A DNA stretch of 22,306 nt from a virus, in the IMG/VR virus record IMGVR_UViG_3300020165_000170, positions 1-22,306 of that record; one strand, 5' to 3'. The position numbers and the translations under genes were made by a program. Positions 1 through 6,656 of the stretch are shown here, one piece after another. Positions within the stretch are counted from its first letter, which is position 1. Every line of letters starts with the position of its first letter. Under the pieces are notes generated by a model. That model ran no database searches. It had not been told where the DNA came from and was given only the letters and a program-made list of their open reading frames with translations.

Positions 1-396
1 ACCCATTTTCATGTAAGTTGCATGAAGGTCTTCTTTGTTCATGCCTTCCATTTTTTTGTGCATGGCAGCCATGAGGTCTTTTTTAGACATAATTTCCTCT
101 TCTTCTTCCATTTCCTCATCTTCATCTTCATCTTCATGGGCTGCTTCCATCTTAGTAGATGCATCAGATGGTTTTGCTTTAGGGGCAGTACCTGTTTTAG
201 CAGCTGCTGAAGCTTTCTTACCGATTTCTCTATCTTTGTCGTCGCCATCTTCGTCGGCACCGCCAAGGTCATCGGCTTCGTTTTTCTTATCGTCTTTCTC
301 TGATGGAACACCAGAATCATTGGGTTGACTTGCTTCTTCAAGCTCCGCCAGAACCTCTGCTTCTAGTTCCTCAATTGTTTGGTCTAATTCAGACAT
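1..396 (-). CDS. 22: Prohead core scaffold protein gp22-like, 3' end missing
   Basis: An open frame of 132 codons starts at the ATG at 396 and runs off the left edge, so the C-terminus is missing. The start follows a strong AGGAG ribosome site (AAAGGAGACTTCCT-ATG) and a late promoter. The visible protein is highly charged: an acidic N-terminus, an Ala/Lys/Pro stretch near residues 60-80, an almost unbroken Asp/Glu run at about 88-101, then a Met/Lys-rich helix (residues 103-131: SKKDLMAAMHKKMEGMNKED). Acidic tracts followed by a Met-rich amphipathic helix are typical of gp22 homologues in marine T4-like phages; this protein forms the inner scaffold of the prohead and is degraded by gp21. Position directly after the protease gene supports the call. 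Candidate protease sites of the (L/I)-x-E type are IEE (8-10), LAE (16-18) and LEE (19-21). Identity rests on position and composition more than on sequence identity. Confidence 0.85.
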   Translation of the reverse strand, partial: MSELDQTIEELEAEVLAELEEASQPNDSGVPSEKDDKKNEADDLGGADEDGDDKDREIGKKASAAAKTGTAPKAKPSDASTKMEAAHEDEDEDEEMEEEEEIMSKKDLMAAMHKKMEGMNKEDLHATYMKMG

Positions 397-422
397 AGGA
401 AGTCTCCTTTTTTTATTAAATA

Positions 423-430
423 TATTTATA
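423..430 (-). promoter_or_regulatory. T4-type late promoter for gene 22
   Basis: The minus strand reads TATAAATA exactly, starting two bases after the gp21 stop codon and ending 26 bases before the gp22 ATG. T4-like late promoters consist of this single box, recognised by the phage sigma factor gp55 with gp33 and the gp45 clamp. Transcription would begin about 6 bases downstream, leaving a short leader that holds the AGGAG site. It separates abundant scaffold (and presumably capsid) expression from the preceding genes. Confidence 0.85.
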
Positions 431-432
431 AA

Positions 433-1086
433 TTATAACTTTTTGAGGAACTTAGCAAAAGCTAACGCCGATTCATTTGCTTGTCTTTGACGTTTCTTAA
501 CATCAAAACTCCTTTTTACCTCTGCAACATGAGCTTCAATCAACGAACCATGATTCCAAACCCATTCTTTCCCCTCCATTATACCTTGTACAAATGCACT
601 AGGTGCAGAAGGGTCAGCAACAATATCTGCTGCAGCTGCAAGATAAAAGTCACTTCTCACATACTTGGCACCGTCCCTCTCGTCCAAGCTTCCCATACCT
701 CTAGATGAAACACCCAACTTGCAACCATCGTCCATTAAAGTTTTGACGATTTTACCCATAGGTGTTTCTAAAATACGAGCTTCACCCATAATATTTTTAC
801 CTTCTGGATATAATTCGGTAATAAGGTGTGAAACTCTTTCTAAATTTACTGTTGGTCCTTCTGGATGACCCAACTCTCCATATGCTCTATTTTCACTGAC
901 AAATTTATTATTATAATTTTTGACTTCCTTTGTCAGTATTTCCATAGGATACACTCGACCATTTCGGTTCTTGATATCCCCTTGCATGAAAATACCACGA
1001 ATCTTGTAATCTTTCTCACCGTTTTCTTTTTCTTCACGAATGTATTCTACTGTTTCAATAGCTTCTGAAATTAGTTTTATATTCAT
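433..1086 (-). CDS. 21: Prohead core protease gp21
   Basis: This 217-residue protein is the serine protease that matures the T4-like prohead by cutting the scaffold and capsid proteins after (L/I)-x-E. Length is close to T4 gp21 (212 residues). Conserved blocks are IRGIFMQGDIKNRNGRVYP (residues 29-47), GELGHP with the likely catalytic His74, and GVSSRGMGSL (125-134) with the nucleophile Ser at 127 or 128; these match GELNHP and GVSSRG of T4. Possible self-cleavage sites are ISE|A at residue 8 and LIE|A at residue 184, the latter removing a basic tail. The start ATG overlaps the stop of the upstream gene (ATGA, 4 bases), implying coupled translation. Its stop is followed immediately by the gene 22 late promoter. 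Confidence 0.97.
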   Translation of the reverse strand: MNIKLISEAIETVEYIREEKENGEKDYKIRGIFMQGDIKNRNGRVYPMEILTKEVKNYNNKFVSENRAYGELGHPEGPTVNLERVSHLITELYPEGKNIMGEARILETPMGKIVKTLMDDGCKLGVSSRGMGSLDERDGAKYVRSDFYLAAAADIVADPSAPSAFVQGIMEGKEWVWNHGSLIEAHVAEVKRSFDVKKRQRQANESALAFAKFLKKL

Positions 1087-1544
1087 GCGCCTGGGTGTCC
1101 TTGTGCAACTTCTTCAACGTAAACAGCGCAATCATTACTAGCAGTTTCATTGATTACTGAAATACGGAATTCGGTCTCGGCTCTATCGTATAAAAGAAGC
1201 CCAGGCCCTGTCAAGTTTTCAGTCCCTTCTTCTAACACTATTGCATTAGCATTTGTATCATCTTCACTATTTTGTGCGATAGGAACTTCAGAAGCAAATC
1301 GTAATGCTCGCTCTACGTCAGGAACCACTGTTGTTGTAGTCCCTGCTTTTAAGTAGAATGCATTTGAAGAAGATGCTACAGGGTAACCATCTGAAATAAG
1401 AAAGAGAGCATCTTGACCAGCAAACTCTGTTACTCTGTATGAAGAAGCTGGGGATAATTTGCCAATAACGGCATCGTGTGCTGCATCATCGGCAGTCTGT
1501 GCTGCGGTTACTGTTCCAGCAACTCTTAATGTTTTGAATGACAT
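1083..1544 (-). CDS. Hypothetical virion-associated protein between genes 68 and 21
   Basis: A 153-residue acidic, soluble protein with no family that I recognise. It begins MSFKTLRVAG after a clear AGGAG site that overlaps the stop of the gene before it, and ends overlapping the protease start by 4 bases. No signal peptide or membrane segment is visible. The predicted character is beta-rich. Residues 101-122 (AIVLEEGTENLTGPGLLLYD) resemble the LLLEDGT repeats in gp14, gp18 and the right-edge protein, which suggests a structural role, perhaps on the capsid or prohead. T4 has no gene here (its order is 68-21). Expression with the prohead genes is the main clue; the function is unknown. Confidence 0.85.
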   Translation of the reverse strand: MSFKTLRVAGTVTAAQTADDAAHDAVIGKLSPASSYRVTEFAGQDALFLISDGYPVASSSNAFYLKAGTTTTVVPDVERALRFASEVPIAQNSEDDTNANAIVLEEGTENLTGPGLLLYDRAETEFRISVINETASNDCAVYVEEVAQGHPGA

Positions 1545-1553
1545 TTCCTACTC

Positions 1554-1802
1554 CTATATCGCTAACATTTCTTTTTCAAAATAATTCATAAGTTCTTTTT
1601 CAGTAACTTTAAATTTTTTTGATACTTCTTTTATAGTTTTCTCAAAAGTATTTAGGAAATCTGAAGGTTTATCATCCATAATTTTAAAGATAGAATCGAC
1701 AGCATTTCGCATCTTTGGAGACAATTTCTTGTACTCCGTTGATTTTTTGTGTTCATCTCTCTCAAAAACTATATTTTGATAAAGTTCATCAATTCTCTTC
1801 AT
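1554..1802 (-). CDS. Small charged protein in the gp68 position
   Basis: An 82-residue Lys/Glu-rich protein beginning MKRIDELYQN. An upstream ATG at 1814 would add four residues, but it has no ribosome site, whereas the ATG at 1802 sits six bases after GAGG, so I take 1802. It overlaps the preceding small gene by 14 bases. The sequence is predicted to be almost wholly helical (for example KKLSPKMRNAVDSIFKIMDD and EKTIKEVSKKFKVTEKELMN). T4 has prohead core protein gp68 at this place (141 residues), and a small, helical, charged protein fits a minor scaffold role, but I see no sequence match that proves homology. Confidence 0.8.
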   Translation of the reverse strand: MKRIDELYQNIVFERDEHKKSTEYKKLSPKMRNAVDSIFKIMDDKPSDFLNTFEKTIKEVSKKFKVTEKELMNYFEKEMLAI

Positions 1803-1953
1803 TTTTAACCTCATGGTTCACAAAGGCATTTGACAACTCTTTTCTTTTTGATTCTAAAGCTTTACCAACCTTATTAATCATAGAGTTGTTAAACTGTGCT
1901 TCAGCTTCTAAGTTTGATCCCATTGCAATACTATCAATTATTTCTCTAGACAT
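1789..1953 (-). CDS. 67: Prohead core protein gp67-like, 54 residues
   Basis: A short gene whose ATG at 1953 directly follows the TAA of gp20 (TAA-ATG, no spacer). The ribosome site GAGGAG lies inside the end of gp20. It encodes MSREIIDSIAMGSNLEAEAQ, a middle FNNSMINKVGKALESKRKEL, and ends SNAFVNHEVKNEEN. The pattern of a helix IIDSIxxGxxLEAE followed by a second helix ending ALExKRKELxxAF is that of the small gp67 prohead core proteins of T4-like phages; T4 gp67 is also next to gp20 but carries a longer acidic tail, absent here. The role would be scaffold assembly and head shape. The 3' end overlaps the next gene by 14 bases, suggesting coupled translation. Confidence 0.8.
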   Translation of the reverse strand: MSREIIDSIAMGSNLEAEAQFNNSMINKVGKALESKRKELSNAFVNHEVKNEEN

Positions 1954-3564
1954 TTATTTCTCCTCATCATCTACTTCTTGGCCATCGTATTTAGCAACAT
2001 CGTCTGGAGGTATAGGATTGCCACCTTGTGATGGATATCGTGTAATGCCATCTGTATCTTGTGGAATATCAATACCACCATCCTCTGGTTCAATATCTTC
2101 TTCTTTACTGATTTGTCTTTGCATTTCATCCATTTCATTATCAGTCATACGCAATACCTTCTTCATTACATATTCTTTACTGAAAAATGTACCAATATAT
2201 GATTCAATGGTCCCTAAATTATTTAGTCTTTCATTAAGAAGTTCACTATCCTTCAATTCTGCAAAATGTCCATCAGCCAAGAAATCATACTGAATATGTT
2301 CTTGAATCAATTTCCAATCATCTAAAGATATTACTCCTTTTAATAGAAGTTGTGTTTTTAGAATATCAGTGAATAGAGGCGTAAACTTCTTTCTAATTCT
2401 TTGAACAAACTTAGTAAATTTAAGTTCATCTCTAGTAATTTCTGTGGCTCTACCCAAACTAAAATTAGATTCTGCTTCTAATCTTGAAATGGGAACATTC
2501 AATGATCTAAAAAGTTTTCTTTGAAAATAAACGATATCATCAATCTCACCAAGATTCTGTCCACCGGGAAGTGTTGTAATCTCTGTGCCTCTACCACCTT
2601 CTCGACGTGGGAGCCAGAAATCTTCCAGCATACTCATATGGTTTCTATCGTCACGAATCTCACCAGTTGATGCATCATACACTAACTTGTTACGATAACG
2701 ATTCATAACATCTTTGAGATATTGTTCTGCTTTTACTTTTGGTAAATTGCCAACATCAATATAAAATACTCTGCGTTCTGGTGCCCTCGATACACGATAG
2801 ATTACTAGAGAGTCTTCTATCATTCTCAATTGGTTTACAGGTTTAATTGCTTTATGAAGATAAGACATGACCTGTCCAGAGTTTCCATCTATCAGGCCTG
2901 ATGGAACATAAGTTACAGCATCTGGTGATATTCTAATCCCTTGATTTGGTCCATGAAGACCTCCTGTCCCAGTATTTTCAACCCCCTTATCATTGTATAA
3001 ATAAAATTCTTCAATCTTTTTTATTTTTTCTATACTACTTTTTTGATCTAATTCTTTTTCAACCTGTCTAACTTTTTTAATTTTAGTTGGGTCAACATAT
3101 CGAAGTTCTACAATACCGTTTTTAGGATTTTTAGTGTTAATGATTTTATGAAAATAAATTCTGCCATCCACATACCATCTGCGAAAAAGATCATGACCCT
3201 TTTCTTCAAATTTTAGAAGTCTCAAAACTTCCTCAAATTCGTCTCTGATTTTTCTTTTAATTCTATCTGGGTAGGGTAGATTATCTAATTCAATTTGAAC
3301 AGATATATCGCTTTCGTTAGATACAATCCCTTCATTAACAATGTCTTCAATTGCAGTATCACATTCTGCCTGTTGTGCTATATCACGATAACGCCTGATT
3401 AAATCAGTATCAGCTCTATCCCGGCCATCAGTATCCAAGATAGAACCATAAAATCCTCCGCCTGGAATATCTATAGTGCCATCATCAGAGGAAGGGCTTG
3501 TAAAAGTTACAACACCCTCCTCCTCATTTTTTCTACTAATTTTAAAACCAAAAAGTTCAGCCAT
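1954..3564 (-). CDS. 20: Portal vertex protein gp20
   Basis: The dodecameric portal at one head vertex: it starts prohead assembly, is the channel for DNA packaging by gp17, and joins the neck. The protein has 536 residues from the chosen ATG (T4: 524). Recognisable stretches include QAECDTAIEDIVNE near the N-terminus, ELRYVDPTKIKKVR, a central block SLVIYRVSRAPERRVFYIDV followed by GNLPKVKAEQYLKDVMNRYR, and RLEAESNFSLGRATEITRDE, all typical of gp20, the gene used for surveys of marine myoviruses. I place the start at 3564, where GGGAG lies five bases upstream; a longer frame from a GTG at 3576 would start inside that ribosome site. The C-terminus is acidic. It follows gp19 after 39 bases and is followed without spacer by the gp67-like gene. 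Confidence 0.97.
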   Translation of the reverse strand: MAELFGFKISRKNEEEGVVTFTSPSSDDGTIDIPGGGFYGSILDTDGRDRADTDLIRRYRDIAQQAECDTAIEDIVNEGIVSNESDISVQIELDNLPYPDRIKRKIRDEFEEVLRLLKFEEKGHDLFRRWYVDGRIYFHKIINTKNPKNGIVELRYVDPTKIKKVRQVEKELDQKSSIEKIKKIEEFYLYNDKGVENTGTGGLHGPNQGIRISPDAVTYVPSGLIDGNSGQVMSYLHKAIKPVNQLRMIEDSLVIYRVSRAPERRVFYIDVGNLPKVKAEQYLKDVMNRYRNKLVYDASTGEIRDDRNHMSMLEDFWLPRREGGRGTEITTLPGGQNLGEIDDIVYFQRKLFRSLNVPISRLEAESNFSLGRATEITRDELKFTKFVQRIRKKFTPLFTDILKTQLLLKGVISLDDWKLIQEHIQYDFLADGHFAELKDSELLNERLNNLGTIESYIGTFFSKEYVMKKVLRMTDNEMDEMQRQISKEEDIEPEDGGIDIPQDTDGITRYPSQGGNPIPPDDVAKYDGQEVDDEEK

Positions 3565-3603
3565 AATAACTCCCACTAATCCTTATATTTAGTAGGTAAA
3601 GAA

Positions 3604-4137
3604 TTAGAAGTTTACGCCAGAAGCCTCAAAATGTTGATATCTCCAAGTAACCTCAAATTCTTCAATAGCATCTGCTTGATCAGAGCTTAATTCGATTGCT
3701 GCAAGAGATGTTGGCCATGCACTTCTGAAGATATAAGTTTTGAGAATTGTATTATCTCTATCTAACTGTTCAACTTGCAAATCGGTTTGATAATCTGCAA
3801 GTACGCTTGTTCCTGTTCCCTCTGCAAGATCATTGATGCCGTTCATCCATAATTCCAATGAATTACGAATACCAAAGTCTGTATCATTCATAAATGTAGT
3901 TGTCCAAGGATCATCAAAAGTTCTGTCACCAGCAATATAAATTTGTCTTCCTCTGAACGGAATTGCAATTTCAGTTAAAGTTTGCGCTGGTAGACTAGAT
4001 GCTCTTGCCAAGAATGAGGCTCTACGAACATCTAATCCAGTTCCAATCCCAGAAGGTGGGGTAATAGTAACTCTGAATTGATTTGCCCGAGCACCTCCAC
4101 CAATTAAATTTGCTTTAAAATCATCTATCTGTGCCAT
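3604..4137 (-). CDS. 19: Tail tube protein gp19
   Basis: The 177-residue subunit of the inner tail tube through which DNA passes (T4: 163). Typical features are the N-terminal FKANLIGGGARANQFRVTI, the central PFRGRQIYIAGDRTFDDPWT, and FMNDTDFGIRNSLELWMNGI; the C-terminus has EFEVTWRYQHFE. These match the conserved gp19 fold (a beta-barrel tube subunit related to Hcp and phage tube proteins). The ATG at 4137 follows AAGGAG by nine bases, and the gene starts 13 bases after the gp18 stop, so sheath and tube are co-transcribed, as their near-equimolar use in the tail requires. Confidence 0.97.
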   Translation of the reverse strand: MAQIDDFKANLIGGGARANQFRVTITPPSGIGTGLDVRRASFLARASSLPAQTLTEIAIPFRGRQIYIAGDRTFDDPWTTTFMNDTDFGIRNSLELWMNGINDLAEGTGTSVLADYQTDLQVEQLDRDNTILKTYIFRSAWPTSLAAIELSSDQADAIEEFEVTWRYQHFEASGVNF

Positions 4138-4150
4138 GTGAAGTTACTCC

Positions 4151-6253
4151 TTAAAATTTACCTACTACTTCACTAAACTCTACACCAGTACGAACCGCAA
4201 CAAAGTTTAGAGTAATGAAGTTGATTGATCTGGCTGGTTTGATGTAAATATCACCAATAAATTCATTTCGGTCTATAACCTCACCAGTATTATTTGTATC
4301 ATCAGCGACCACTCTAAAGTCAAAAATACCTCTACGACCTTGAACATCTCTCAAGAAAGGTTCAATAAGATTTCTGAATTGCGCTCTTGTAAATTCATCG
4401 TTGAACTCAAAGAGAGAGAACTTAGCAGCAGTTGAAATAGCTTTTTCCAAAACCAAGAACAACCTTCTCACATTGATTCTATCAAATGCACTGGGTTTTG
4501 CCAGAGCAGTTTTATCACCAAACAGAACCACACCTTGGCCTGGAAAATCAACAACAGGATTAACTCTTGCTCGATAAAGTTGATCTCTTTCAGATTTTTT
4601 AGGGTTATATGACAGTTTAATTGCGCCTCTAACATTACCTCTATTGAAACCAGCTGGTGAGAACCAAGGGTCAGCGACATTATCAGTGAAACAACACAGT
4701 CCCGCAGTATCGCCATTCATTGGTACAAATCTGAAAACATCATTGTACTTATCATACATTTGTTTGTAAGAACTATCAAAAACAACATATGATGAAGATG
4801 GACAAAGATCAAATGCATCAACGACATTCTCTGTAGCAGTGATAGAACTTGAAACACCTACGGTTGCAGAACGGTATGGCGAAAGGAATGCAACGCAATC
4901 TCTTCTTGTTTCTACGAGTGCAGTTAACATAGTAGCATGTGTATCTTGCGTGGATGCTGTATCACCAGAACCACCACCTCGACCACCAAGAATAAGATTA
5001 ACATCAAGTGACTCTGTATCTTCAAAATTATCATAAGCTATTTCAAGTTCACCAGCAGTTACTGCATAGTCATCAGTACCATTTTTGAGATTTGTTGTAG
5101 TTGGTGTGTCAAGTGCCGCATATGAAGTACCACCTGTTTCTAGTTGAATATCGCCATTTTCATCTTCATTTGAAGTACCAGTAGCGTCAAGAACAATATT
5201 GTCTCCAGCATTTGCACCAGCACCATCAGTTCCACCGTCTTCCATGACGATCTGACTTGTTTCACCAGTGAAGTCTGTACCCCAGTTTGCTCCAGCTGTA
5301 TTGTGATCCATCCAATAAACAAAATTGGAAGTTCTAAAAATTTTATCTGCATAATAAACACTATCACCTTGGGGTGATTTACCATTTGGATTCTTAGAAA
5401 GATTTGCAAATGTCTCTAAAACAGCATTCGTTCTATTTCCATTACTTTCTACAGCAAATCCATTGATTTCTCCAAGTTGATCATATACAACAATATGAAG
5501 CTCATCATTGGTGCCTCTTTGGTTTTGCGTAGCATAATCTGATGTGCCTGGAGCTTCATCAAATAAATCATAAAATCTCCAGCGGCGTCGAATACTTGTA
5601 GCAGTAGAAATCGTACTTTGAAGACCAGCACCATTTGGATCATCTTTTAGTTTAATCGTAATGGTGGATGCATCAGCGGCAGTAACTTGATATTCAAATC
5701 CTCTTGCTTCTCCAAAGTTAACAATATCATGGATTGTGAAAGCTGTACCATCTGTTACACTAATAACTGTTTGTCCAATAGCTTCTTCGGCACTTGTAGT
5801 TGTTACAGCAGTCTCTTCAAATGCAGTTGCACTAGGACAAACTGAAATACCAATAGAATTTCCCCATTCACCGGCAGTTCTTGCAGCCCATTCACCAACA
5901 GAACCTTGCCCATCAGCAAAAGAATCTTCGTAATGATCATCATCTCTAATGATGAAAGATGTTCCAGATGCAATAGCATTTGTAACACCAGATTCGCACC
6001 GAACAATTTTAAGTTGGTCTGAATATTGAAGAAAATTAGCAGCAGTAAAAAATGTTTCAAACTGATTTGAATCACCTTGAGGTTTTCCAAAAACTTTTAC
6101 TAAATCATCTTCTGTACCAATAGTCACAATTGAATTGACTGGGCCCTTTTGAAAGGCACCAGCAATAGCACCAATAGTTGTTGGCACTGATGGGACGATT
6201 GTTGTGAGATCGATCTCTCTTACATGAACGCCAGGAGACTTTAAAAAACTCAT
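4151..6253 (-). CDS. 18: Contractile tail sheath protein gp18
   Basis: A 700-residue sheath subunit (T4: 659); it polymerises on the gp19 tube and contracts at injection. The N-terminus SPGVHVREIDLTTIVPSVPT is the usual sheath start, and the C-terminal domain carries IYIKPARSINFITLNFVA, nearly the T4 sequence, after a stretch resembling FDFRVVADDTNNTGEVIDRN. The middle (about residues 130-450) is an expanded, surface-type region; residues 332-375 contain the repeat-like MEDGGTDGAGANAGDNIVLD and IQLETGG, related to repeats in other virion proteins here. It is the first gene after a perfect late promoter and has a strong AAAGGAG site seven bases before the ATG. Confidence 0.97.
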   Translation of the reverse strand: MSFLKSPGVHVREIDLTTIVPSVPTTIGAIAGAFQKGPVNSIVTIGTEDDLVKVFGKPQGDSNQFETFFTAANFLQYSDQLKIVRCESGVTNAIASGTSFIIRDDDHYEDSFADGQGSVGEWAARTAGEWGNSIGISVCPSATAFEETAVTTTSAEEAIGQTVISVTDGTAFTIHDIVNFGEARGFEYQVTAADASTITIKLKDDPNGAGLQSTISTATSIRRRWRFYDLFDEAPGTSDYATQNQRGTNDELHIVVYDQLGEINGFAVESNGNRTNAVLETFANLSKNPNGKSPQGDSVYYADKIFRTSNFVYWMDHNTAGANWGTDFTGETSQIVMEDGGTDGAGANAGDNIVLDATGTSNEDENGDIQLETGGTSYAALDTPTTTNLKNGTDDYAVTAGELEIAYDNFEDTESLDVNLILGGRGGGSGDTASTQDTHATMLTALVETRRDCVAFLSPYRSATVGVSSSITATENVVDAFDLCPSSSYVVFDSSYKQMYDKYNDVFRFVPMNGDTAGLCCFTDNVADPWFSPAGFNRGNVRGAIKLSYNPKKSERDQLYRARVNPVVDFPGQGVVLFGDKTALAKPSAFDRINVRRLFLVLEKAISTAAKFSLFEFNDEFTRAQFRNLIEPFLRDVQGRRGIFDFRVVADDTNNTGEVIDRNEFIGDIYIKPARSINFITLNFVAVRTGVEFSEVVGKF
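5129..5257 (-). repeat. LLLEDG-type protein repeat segment within gp18
   Basis: Gp18 residues of about 332-375 read as three consecutive units: IVMEDGGTDGAGANAGD, NIVLDATGTSNEDENGD and IQLETGG. Each starts with a hydrophobic triplet plus Glu/Asp, then Gly/Thr and an acidic Gly-rich linker. The same pattern is found in gp14, the 153-residue protein, the DUF4815 protein and the right-edge protein. It lies in the variable outer region of the sheath, so surface exposure is likely. Confidence 0.55.
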
Positions 6254-6292
6254 CTCTTTACTCCTTTACCGAAGTCTTGTTGTATCTTAGAA

Positions 6293-6300
6293 TATTTATA
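6293..6300 (-). promoter_or_regulatory. T4-type late promoter for gene 18
   Basis: The minus strand carries an exact TATAAATA box, 39 bases ahead of the gp18 ATG. It would start a transcript through genes 18, 19, 20, 67, the small genes and 21. The leader contains the AAAGGAG ribosome site. It lies back-to-back with a plus-strand TATAAATA 43 bases away, making a divergent late promoter pair. Confidence 0.85.
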
Positions 6301-6326
6301 ATATCTGATTTCTTAAAACACCACTT

Positions 6327-6348
6327 TTATAAGTGTTATAACTTATAA
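6327..6348. repeat. 22-base inverted repeat over the plus-strand promoter
   Basis: TTATAAGT, a 6-base spacer GTTATA, then ACTTATAA: a perfect 8-base inverted repeat. The right arm overlaps the first five bases of the plus-strand TATAAATA box, and a second small dyad (CACTT-TTAT-AAGTG, 6323-6336) overlaps the left arm. As DNA it could be an operator for a dimeric protein; as RNA it would be a weak AT-rich hairpin without a T-run typical of terminators. In such AT-rich DNA chance dyads occur, so the function is inference. Confidence 0.5.
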
Positions 6349-6351
6349 ATA
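6344..6351 (+). promoter_or_regulatory. Plus-strand late-type promoter box before the HNH-like gene
   Basis: An exact TATAAATA on the plus strand ends five bases before the ATG at 6357. At usual late-promoter spacing, transcription would begin at or within a base or two of the ATG itself, so the message would have little or no leader. No ribosome-binding sequence precedes this ATG, which agrees with a leaderless start or weak translation. Confidence 0.6.
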
Positions 6352-6356
6352 AAATC

Positions 6357-6656
6357 ATGAATGAACACTATGAAAAATACAAAGAGACAATCAAAAAGGT
6401 TGCTCGTAGGAATTATCAAAAGAGAATTGTTCTACTAAATGATTTTTTGGCAGAACAATCGTGTATACATTGTGGAGAGAGTGAAACAATCTGTCTCAAG
6501 TTTCATCCATATGATTCACAAATTCGCAGACTAACAAAACGAGTGGGCACGAATAATGAAAGCAGAAAAGAAATATTTCATCTAATAAGCGAATCAAAAA
6601 TTCTGTGTTCAAATTGTTTTATCAAAGTTGATAACGATTTGATTGAATTTATATAA
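6357..6656 (+). CDS. HNH-like zinc-binding protein, probably catalytically degenerate
   Basis: The only plus-strand gene in the window: 99 residues, inserted between genes 17 and 18. The N-terminus (residues 1-30) is a basic helix of the kind that precedes small phage HNH domains (YEKYKETIKKVARRNYQKR). Then come CIHCG (Cys36, Cys39), CLKFHPYDS (46-54), and LCSNCF (83-88; Cys84, Cys87). This matches the CxxCG...LxFHHxDP...LCxNCH architecture of phage HNH endonucleases with a zinc ribbon. The four zinc cysteines, His50, Asp53 and Asn86 are kept, but the second His of the HH pair is Pro51 and the last His of NCH is Phe88, so nuclease activity is doubtful. It could be a decayed homing endonuclease or a DNA-binding regulator. 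Its stop codon abuts that of gp17 tail to tail with no base between. Confidence 0.8.
   Translation: MNEHYEKYKETIKKVARRNYQKRIVLLNDFLAEQSCIHCGESETICLKFHPYDSQIRRLTKRVGTNNESRKEIFHLISESKILCSNCFIKVDNDLIEFI

Noticed and set aside
35-328. Ser-rich plus-strand frame opposite gp22
   Set aside because: The poly-Ser run is the antisense of the Glu/Asp tract in gp22; no promoter or ribosome site.
39-341. 100-residue Lys/Met-rich minus-strand frame
   Set aside because: It overlaps the gp22 frame in another reading frame, lacks a ribosome site, and its composition is what results from reading the acidic GAA/GAT tract out of frame.
1715-2293. 192-codon plus-strand frame opposite gp20 and the small core genes
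   Set aside because: It is antisense to well-supported genes, has no promoter or family features, and is a by-product of AT-rich coding bias.
2996-3003. Exact TATAAATA on the plus strand inside gp20
   Set aside because: No plus-strand gene follows. An 8-base AT-only word is expected by chance in such a sequence.
3565-3576. GTG start at 3576 for gp20
   Set aside because: The GTG overlaps the GGGAG ribosome site that serves the ATG at 3564, so the four extra residues are unlikely.
3575-3603. Possible late promoter before gp20
   Set aside because: The minus strand has only AAATATAAGG here, not the TATAAATA box; gp20 is more simply read from the gene 18 promoter.
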